The translations under genes were made by a program, and so were the position numbers. Below are positions 59,133-64,000 of a stretch of 64,000 nucleotides of DNA, piece by piece (within the stretch, counting starts at the first letter, position 1; each line of letters opens with the position of its first letter). The stretch lies in NCBI GenBank assembly GCA_016787525.1, contig JAEUUP010000003.1, forward strand, positions 1 to 64,000, read 5' to 3'. This DNA comes from Saprospiraceae bacterium (GTDB taxonomy: Bacteria > Bacteroidota > Bacteroidia > Chitinophagales > Saprospiraceae). A model generated the notes under the pieces. The model was not told the origin of the DNA, searched no databases, and saw only the letters and a list, made by a program, of their open reading frames with translations.

Positions 59133-59146
59133 ATTCATTTGGAAAT

Positions 59147-59187
59147 AAAACAGATTTACGAAGTCATGAACTTTGTAAATCTGTTTT
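59147..59187 (+). terminator. Hairpin terminator with CAGATTTACG outer stem
   Basis: AAAACAGATTTACGAAGT (59147-59164) and ACTTTGTAAATCTGTTTT (59170-59187) form an 18-bp stem with one G-T pair. The outer part matches the hairpin at 44918-44952. Confidence 0.85.
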
Positions 59188-59285
59188 GTTTTCCACTCAG
59201 TATCAAATACGAGTTGAATATCAACAAACTATAAATTTCATTATTTAGCTTCTGTGCTTAATATTTTGACAATAATCATCAGACT

Positions 59286-60572
59286 ATGCCATTAAACATA
59301 CCAGACCCGGGCTACAAACGCATCGTCATCATTGGCGGCGGATTCGCAGGTTTGAACTTAGCCAGCAAATTAGCCAACTCTGTTTATCAGGTGATTTTGA
59401 TTGATAAAAACAATTATCACCAATTCCAACCACTTTTTTATCAAGTAGCGATGGCTGGTTTAGAGCCTTCGAGCATCATTTTTCCTTTCCGAAAAGTATT
59501 TCAAAAATCCGATAATGTTTTTTTCCGTGTGGCAGAAATGCAGGAAGTTTTTCCGACTGAAAAATACATTATGACTGATAAAGGACGCTTAAAATACGAT
59601 TTCTTGGTCGTGGCTGTTGGTGCTGATACCAATTTCTTAGGTAATCAACGCCTTATGGACAATGTGATTCCGATGAAATCGGTCAGCGAAGCCTTATATC
59701 TCCGAAATGCCATTTTAGAAGATTATGAAGCGGCTCTACTAACCACAGACGAAGCTGAGCGCGAAAAATTGATGGACGTTATCATTGTCGGTGGTGGACC
59801 CACAGGAGTTGAAGTTGCTGGCGCATTGGCTGAGATGCGTGAAAATATTTTGCCCAAAGAGTATAAAGAATTGAATTACAGGCAAATGGACATTATTTTG
59901 GTTCAAGGCGGTGACAAAGTTCTAAATACAATGAGTGCTAATGCGAGTACACAAGCTCGGAAATTTTTGGAGGAGTTAGGGGTCAAAATCATGTTCGGCG
60001 ATTATGTAAGCGACTACGACGGTGAAACAGTAAAAATGAAAAGTGGTGCTGAACTCAAAGCTAAAAAAGTGATTTGGGCAGCGGGTATCGTTGGTAATCC
60101 AGTCAATGGCATTCCAGCCGAATGTTTTGTGAGAGGTAAACGATTGAAAGTCAATTCTTTTTGTGAAGTCGAAGGGCTGAAAGATATTTTTGCTATTGGC
60201 GACATTGCCTATATGCCACAAGAGAAATATACTGAGGGACACCCTCAAGTAGCACAAGTGGCAATTCAGATGGCAAAACGTCTGTCGCAAAACTTTTTAG
60301 CGATTGCCAAAGGTGGCAAACCACAAGCTTTTGCTTACAAAGATTTGGGTTCAATGGCGACCATTGGGCGACACAAAGCCGTGGTTGACCTTCCATTTTG
60401 GCACTTTCAAGGCATTTTTGCATGGTTTGTTTGGCTTTTTGTGCATTTAAGGGCTTTAATTGGTGTTAAAAACAAGGTTTTTGTTTTCATCAACTGGGTA
60501 TGGAGTTATGTCACTTATGACCAAGCTTTACGACTCATCATCAGACCAAGAGTGAAAAATCGGACGATGTAA
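59286..60572 (+). CDS. Type II NADH dehydrogenase (NDH-2)
   Basis: A 428-residue flavoprotein oxidising NADH and reducing quinone without proton pumping. The FAD-binding motif is IVIIGGGFAGLNLA near the N-terminus, the NADH-binding motif IIVGGGPTGVEVAG at about residues 167-182, and IFAIGDIAYMP the C-terminal FAD site. QPLFYQVAMAGLEPSSI is typical of NDH-2. The C-terminal 60 residues are hydrophobic and amphipathic (GIFAWFVWLFVHL) and should attach the enzyme to the inner membrane. It would pass electrons to menaquinone made with MqnC. It has one one-mismatch copy of the motif (60230) and no exact copy. Confidence 0.93.
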   Translation: MPLNIPDPGYKRIVIIGGGFAGLNLASKLANSVYQVILIDKNNYHQFQPLFYQVAMAGLEPSSIIFPFRKVFQKSDNVFFRVAEMQEVFPTEKYIMTDKGRLKYDFLVVAVGADTNFLGNQRLMDNVIPMKSVSEALYLRNAILEDYEAALLTTDEAEREKLMDVIIVGGGPTGVEVAGALAEMRENILPKEYKELNYRQMDIILVQGGDKVLNTMSANASTQARKFLEELGVKIMFGDYVSDYDGETVKMKSGAELKAKKVIWAAGIVGNPVNGIPAECFVRGKRLKVNSFCEVEGLKDIFAIGDIAYMPQEKYTEGHPQVAQVAIQMAKRLSQNFLAIAKGGKPQAFAYKDLGSMATIGRHKAVVDLPFWHFQGIFAWFVWLFVHLRALIGVKNKVFVFINWVWSYVTYDQALRLIIRPRVKNRTM

Positions 60573-60689
60573 GAATTCTTATGTCCTAAGTTTCGTAAAA
60601 AAATAGTAAAACGCTCTGGCGAACACGACAAAACACATTTTGAAACGTTCTGAAAAAACGTAATTTCGCCCTGTTTTTAAACTTGTAGA

Positions 60690-62354
60690 ATGAAAATCCT
60701 TGACCGTTACTTAATAAAATCGTTTATTCCACCTTTTTTTGTTTCATTTGGCATTGCTTTGTTTGTGCTGATGATGCACTTTTTATGGTTGTACATTGAC
60801 GAAATGATGGGCAAAGGTCTGGGTATTTTGGAGTTAGTCGAGTTACTTTTTTATCTCACCATCGTTCTTGTACCCCAAGCACTACCCATCGGTGTACTGA
60901 TTTCAACGGTCATGGTGATGGGCAACTTGGCTGAACGCTACGAGTTGTCGAGTTTCAAATCGGCAGGCGTTTCGCTTGTGCGCGTCATGCGTCCTTTGAT
61001 GCTGACGGTTGGTACAATCACAATTTTTTCATTTTTCACCTCCGATGTCCTCATTCCTTGGGCAAATTTGAAGTTTTATTCCCGTTTCTACGACATTCGT
61101 AAATCCAAACCGACAGTTTCTTTCCAAGCAGGTGTTTTCAATGATGAATTTCAAGAATATACATTGCGCATTGGCAAAAAAGGAACAGACGGCACAAGCA
61201 TTGAAAACGTCCTGATTTACGGAAATAAAAATTACAATACCAACCTTATCAATCAAACAACAGCCAAGAGTGGTGAAATGATGACCACACACGATAAGCA
61301 ATTCATCGTGATGAATCTTTACGATGGTATCCAATATCAAGAAACTACGGGTCAGAATGGTGCAAGCAACCGCAACTACCCTTTTGTTCGCGTAAAATTT
61401 AAATCTTGGCAAAAATATTTTGACCTTTCTGAGTTTGACCGCCGCAAAACAGACGAAGGTTTGTTCAAAAACAACCAAAAAATGCTTTCAAGCCGGCAAT
61501 TATTTCATGCAATGGACTCCATCCAAGAAGTGAGTAAGCAGTATGGCAGAGATTTACGACGTGGTTTGCAAAGTAATTTTACCCCTTGGCGCAAAAAATT
61601 AGTACTAGTTACGCCCACAGATACGCCAAAAATTCAAAATATCAACATTTCAGCAACGACAAGTACCCCCTCAGTAATAACGGGAAAAAATGCACCAACT
61701 TCCGAAAAAGCCAAAGCACAATTGGAAGCATTCAGCCGAGCTGCATTGGCAGGTACACCTTATGATGGTAAAAAAATCGAGCTTGTAAAAAAAGATAGTT
61801 TTGTCAACAAACATCTAAAACCCAATTTTTACGATATTGCAAAAGATACAAGTATTCCAAAATACGAAGTAGAAGGTTTTATTTCAAGAGCTGAAAATCA
61901 AGTGCAAAACGTCAAAACGCAAATTGAAAACACCACGCGACAAGGCAGAGTCGTGTTGGAAACACGTGGTAAATACGTCTATGAGTTCAACTTAAAATTT
62001 ACTTACGCACTTGTTTGCTTTATTTTCCTATTCATCGGTGCGCCTATGGGTGCAATTGTGCAAAAAGGTGGCTTCGGCTACCCTATTTTAGTGGCAATTG
62101 TATTCTTCATGGTTTTTATGATTTCAATGATATATGGTAAGAATTTGAAAGATGCTGGCTCTATTTCACCTGTCACAGCTGCATGGGTGCCTGTGGCAAT
62201 CCTTATCCCGATTGCCATTGTTTTAACCTATCGCGCTGTCAACGACTACAAACTGACTCCAGCAACATTTGACAAAATCGGCAAAAAGCTGCAAGGATTG
62301 ATTGAATTGAGAAAACGTTTTTCCAAACTCAAAACAGCGAAAACAACAGAATGA
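60690..62354 (+). CDS. LptF/LptG-family lipopolysaccharide export permease
   Basis: A 554-residue inner membrane permease of the LPS export ABC system. The start KILDRYLIKSFIPPFFVSF is the family beginning. Three helices at about residues 10-35, 50-75 and 100-120 contain the conserved YELSSFKSAGVSL. A periplasmic domain (about 130-430) follows, and three helices lie at about 435-525, with FLFIGAPMGAIVQKGG. E. coli LptF and LptG are about 360 residues; the extra length is in the periplasmic domain, with a low-complexity insertion (about 300-370) carrying a 10-mer (TPSVI). The stop overlaps the start of the next gene by 4 bases. Confidence 0.9.
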   Translation: MKILDRYLIKSFIPPFFVSFGIALFVLMMHFLWLYIDEMMGKGLGILELVELLFYLTIVLVPQALPIGVLISTVMVMGNLAERYELSSFKSAGVSLVRVMRPLMLTVGTITIFSFFTSDVLIPWANLKFYSRFYDIRKSKPTVSFQAGVFNDEFQEYTLRIGKKGTDGTSIENVLIYGNKNYNTNLINQTTAKSGEMMTTHDKQFIVMNLYDGIQYQETTGQNGASNRNYPFVRVKFKSWQKYFDLSEFDRRKTDEGLFKNNQKMLSSRQLFHAMDSIQEVSKQYGRDLRRGLQSNFTPWRKKLVLVTPTDTPKIQNINISATTSTPSVITGKNAPTSEKAKAQLEAFSRAALAGTPYDGKKIELVKKDSFVNKHLKPNFYDIAKDTSIPKYEVEGFISRAENQVQNVKTQIENTTRQGRVVLETRGKYVYEFNLKFTYALVCFIFLFIGAPMGAIVQKGGFGYPILVAIVFFMVFMISMIYGKNLKDAGSISPVTAAWVPVAILIPIAIVLTYRAVNDYKLTPATFDKIGKKLQGLIELRKRFSKLKTAKTTE

Positions 62355-62977
62355 TAGACATAATTAGGAAAAACAGCTTGTTTTTTGCACTCTATATCCT
62401 CACTTTTTTCGCCGTCTTTTTTTATGAATTGAACAAACCCTTGCTCGATACTACGCTTTATTTAGGAGAACATAGAAGTGTTTTTGGTGATGCATTTTTC
62501 TCCTTTTGGACGTTATTAGGTGAGGCTTATCCTTATCTGGTTATTGCATTCATTTTTTATTTTGTCAATAAAGACAAAAAAAACGCTTTAAAAATTGGCT
62601 CAACTGGCATTGTCTTACTCATCCTCACTTTTATTCTAAAAGAACTGTTTGAGCACCCTCGCCCAGCAGCCGTATTGGAAGACATGGGTTTTGCATCGTC
62701 ATTCAATTTTGTGGACGGCATTGATTTGCACAAAGCACCAACCAGTTTTCCATCAGGTCACACAGCCAGTGCGTTTGCTTTGTGGGGCTTGATGTCTTTT
62801 TATTTTCATCGAAATCGTATCCTACAAGTCGTTTTTTTCATCATGGCTTTTTTGGTCGGCTTTTCCAGAGTTTATCTCACACAACACTTTCCACAAGACG
62901 CACTATTTGGGTCAGCTATTGGTATTTTTATCGCACTTTTAGCAGAATATTATTTCGATACCAATAAAAAATCGTAA
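62351..62977 (+). CDS. PAP2-family phosphatase, multi-pass membrane
   Basis: A 208-residue membrane phosphatase of the PAP2 superfamily. The three motifs are complete: KELFEHPRP (K-x6-RP), FPSGHTASA (PSGH) and SRVYLTQHFPQD (SR-x5-H-x3-D). Five to six membrane helices surround them. Such enzymes dephosphorylate lipid phosphates such as undecaprenyl diphosphate or phosphatidic acid derivatives; some act on lipid A. Overlap (ATGA) with the LPS permease gene suggests a role in envelope lipid or LPS metabolism. No iterated 10-mer lies inside. Confidence 0.9.
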   Translation: MIDIIRKNSLFFALYILTFFAVFFYELNKPLLDTTLYLGEHRSVFGDAFFSFWTLLGEAYPYLVIAFIFYFVNKDKKNALKIGSTGIVLLILTFILKELFEHPRPAAVLEDMGFASSFNFVDGIDLHKAPTSFPSGHTASAFALWGLMSFYFHRNRILQVVFFIMAFLVGFSRVYLTQHFPQDALFGSAIGIFIALLAEYYFDTNKKS

Positions 62978-62988
62978 AGTCACAAGGC

Positions 62989-64000
62989 TCAATTCTTAAC
63001 CTGTGGAAACTGTGCGGGTTGATAAAAAAAGTTGGTCCGAATCGAATCTGTCACGCCTAAAGGATTCTGCATCAACCACTTAGAGCTAAAAAACACCAAA
63101 CCTTTTACCTTTGGTTTTGAACGCACAATATCCAATTGTCTTGGTATTTCTTGCGGGTCGCGCCACTCGGGATATTTTTCTTGATTGTTCACTTTATAAA
63201 TCGCATGAGAAATATAAACTGGCGTACCGTAGCTGTTTTTCAACCACCAATCTACGGCTGTTTCATAATCCACGAGTGGATGTCCTTTGTGAAAATATAC
63301 TTCTGGAGCGACATAATCCAACCAACCCTTTCGCAACCACAAAAGAACGTTTGCATATAAATCGCCATAGCAGCTTTGATACGCCTTTGTTGCCGACCCC
63401 TCAATATCTAATGGCGTTTTATTCTTCCAAACCGCAAATGGACTCACCCCTAACTGCACGAAAGGCTTATGTTTTTTGATAATTTGTCGCACTTGAGCTA
63501 TCAATGAGTCATTATTGGCACGTCGCCAATCGTCAATATTGGGAAATTTGCGCCCATATAGTTTGAAAGACATTGAATCTTGTAGAAATTCATCTTTGAT
63601 ACGATAAGGGTAGAAATAATCGTCGAAATGAATGGCATCAATGCGATAATTCTGTACAATTTCCTCAATAACTGATACAATATGCTTCCTAACTTCTGGA
63701 ATGCCAGGGTTCAAGTGATGCTCTTTACCATACTTCAAAATCCAATTGCGATGTGTTCTGAACACGTGATTGGGTGCCAAATTGAGCGTGTCACTGTCCA
63801 CAAATACCCGATAAGGGTTGACCCAAGCATGAAATTCCAACCCCTCAGTATGTGATGTTTCAACCATAAATTTGAGCAAATCAAAATTTCCCCAAAGCGG
63901 TTTGCCCGATTGCCCTGTCAGCCATTTGCTGTATGGCACAAGTTTGGAAGGATAAATAGCATCAGCCGTTGGGCGTACTTGAACAATCACCGCGTTGAGA
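62989..64000 (-). CDS. GHL10/DUF187 glycoside-hydrolase-like protein (partial)
   Basis: The N-terminus lies beyond the right edge: the frame is open to base 64000 and the visible GTG at 63990 is probably internal (AVIVQVRPTADAIYPS). The 333 visible residues match the GHL10 family: EGLEFHAWVNPYR, PGIPEVRKHIVSVI, YRIDAIHFDDYFYPY (acidic cluster likely catalytic) and DYVAPEVYFH. This family includes proteins often outer-membrane- or surface-located that may degrade polysaccharides. One exact 10-mer encodes HTEGLEF. It converges on the PAP2 gene with 11 bases between stops. Confidence 0.85.
   Translation of the reverse strand, partial: LNAVIVQVRPTADAIYPSKLVPYSKWLTGQSGKPLWGNFDLLKFMVETSHTEGLEFHAWVNPYRVFVDSDTLNLAPNHVFRTHRNWILKYGKEHHLNPGIPEVRKHIVSVIEEIVQNYRIDAIHFDDYFYPYRIKDEFLQDSMSFKLYGRKFPNIDDWRRANNDSLIAQVRQIIKKHKPFVQLGVSPFAVWKNKTPLDIEGSATKAYQSCYGDLYANVLLWLRKGWLDYVAPEVYFHKGHPLVDYETAVDWWLKNSYGTPVYISHAIYKVNNQEKYPEWRDPQEIPRQLDIVRSKPKVKGLVFFSSKWLMQNPLGVTDSIRTNFFYQPAQFPQVKN

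Larger units (their letters stand above)
407..63850. repeat. Highly iterated 10-mer TACTGAGGGG / CCCCTCAGTA, 57 exact copies
   Basis: Start positions by hand count. Read as TACTGAGGGG on +: 2076, 3337, 4379, 4637, 6143, 6544, 7400, 10634, 15548, 33768, 36532, 37051, 38231, 39684, 42781, 43457, 45559, 50366, 52115, 53639, 56509, 57684, 59045. Read as CCCCTCAGTA on +: 407, 738, 8446, 11863, 12768, 13941, 18405, 20544, 21495, 22590, 24802, 28961, 29529, 30801, 31744, 32309, 35444, 37853, 39308, 41355, 43989, 44869, 46241, 47300, 49286, 50955, 51879, 53204, 55130, 55639, 55767, 58063, 61667, 63841. The G run is often 5 to 7 long, and the base before TACTG is mostly A or T. Assuming about 40% G+C, fewer than one copy is expected by chance. 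There is no strict strand polarity. One-mismatch variants occur near 286, 7823, 11506, 15988, 16950, 21967, 26822, 49139, 50520 and 60230. The function is unknown; an uptake-sequence-like role is inference. Confidence 0.97.

Noticed and set aside
407-63850. The 10-mer as a Chi or KOPS site
   Set aside because: Those words are strongly oriented along a replichore; here orientations alternate every few kilobases (23 versus 34). A whole-genome count would settle it.
407-63850. The 10-mer as a promoter or operator
   Set aside because: 45 of 57 copies are inside genes in all positions, and it shows no fixed distance to starts.

Overview
The window is a stretch of a Bacteroidota chromosome. Evidence: type IX secretion (T9SS) C-terminal sorting domains on several secreted proteins, a PorP/SprF-family protein, a short (290 aa) primary sigma factor, a long S16 ribosomal protein, TAnnTTTG-type -7 promoter boxes, and AT-rich sequence. 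MqnC indicates menaquinone synthesis by the futalosine route. I cannot name the genus.

Layout. 1-200: a long perfect foldback hairpin. 201-7280: a same-strand cluster of secreted proteins (FN3/CARDB-like, LRR-Ig-CHU_C, papain-like protease, caspase-domain protein, PorP/SprF). 7289-12722: housekeeping genes (arfB, DASH-type cryptochrome, mqnC, biotin carrier, GlpQ-like phosphodiesterase, RluE-like pseudouridine synthase). 12821-14859: an unknown conserved-looking gene with a structured leader, and rpsP. 15016-18827: a LytS/LytTR-type two-component pair. 19096-28950: a 3284-residue modular T9SS surface protein divergent from that pair. 29095-35280: tRNA-Gln, a glutathionylspermidine-synthase-like enzyme, hisA and hisH separated by a MITE-like element, a membrane-anchored GH13, and a type III PLP decarboxylase. 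35469-41341: DUF2157/DUF4401-like membrane proteins, a putative metallopeptidase, a LolC-like permease, a choice-of-anchor V protein and an FMN reductase. 41746-47280: rpoD, an FG-GAP protein, a zinc-ribbon protein, a 58-residue DUF2256 gene and pfkA. 47678-52220: amino-sugar genes (GlcNAc-kinase-like, GH73, GH20). 52395-64000: outer membrane barrel, lipoprotein, acyl-CoA reductase, DUF1415, a receiver protein lacking its phospho-Asp, two unknowns, NDH-2, LptF/G, PAP2 and a partial GHL10.

The strongest unexplained signal belongs to no gene. The 10-mer TACTGAGGGG (reverse CCCCTCAGTA) occurs 57 times by hand count, about once per 1.1 kb on both strands, against an expectation well below one. 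Forty-five copies lie inside genes, read in five of six frames (tripeptides TEG, LRG, PSV, PLS, PQ-); the sixth frame contains TGA and is never used. Eleven copies are intergenic, often just past stop codons or beside hairpin terminators, and one supplies a stop codon. Length, density, mixed orientation and a halo of one-mismatch variants resemble the DNA uptake sequences of Neisseriaceae and Pasteurellaceae. A comparable system in Bacteroidota would be new as far as I know, but the function is inference.
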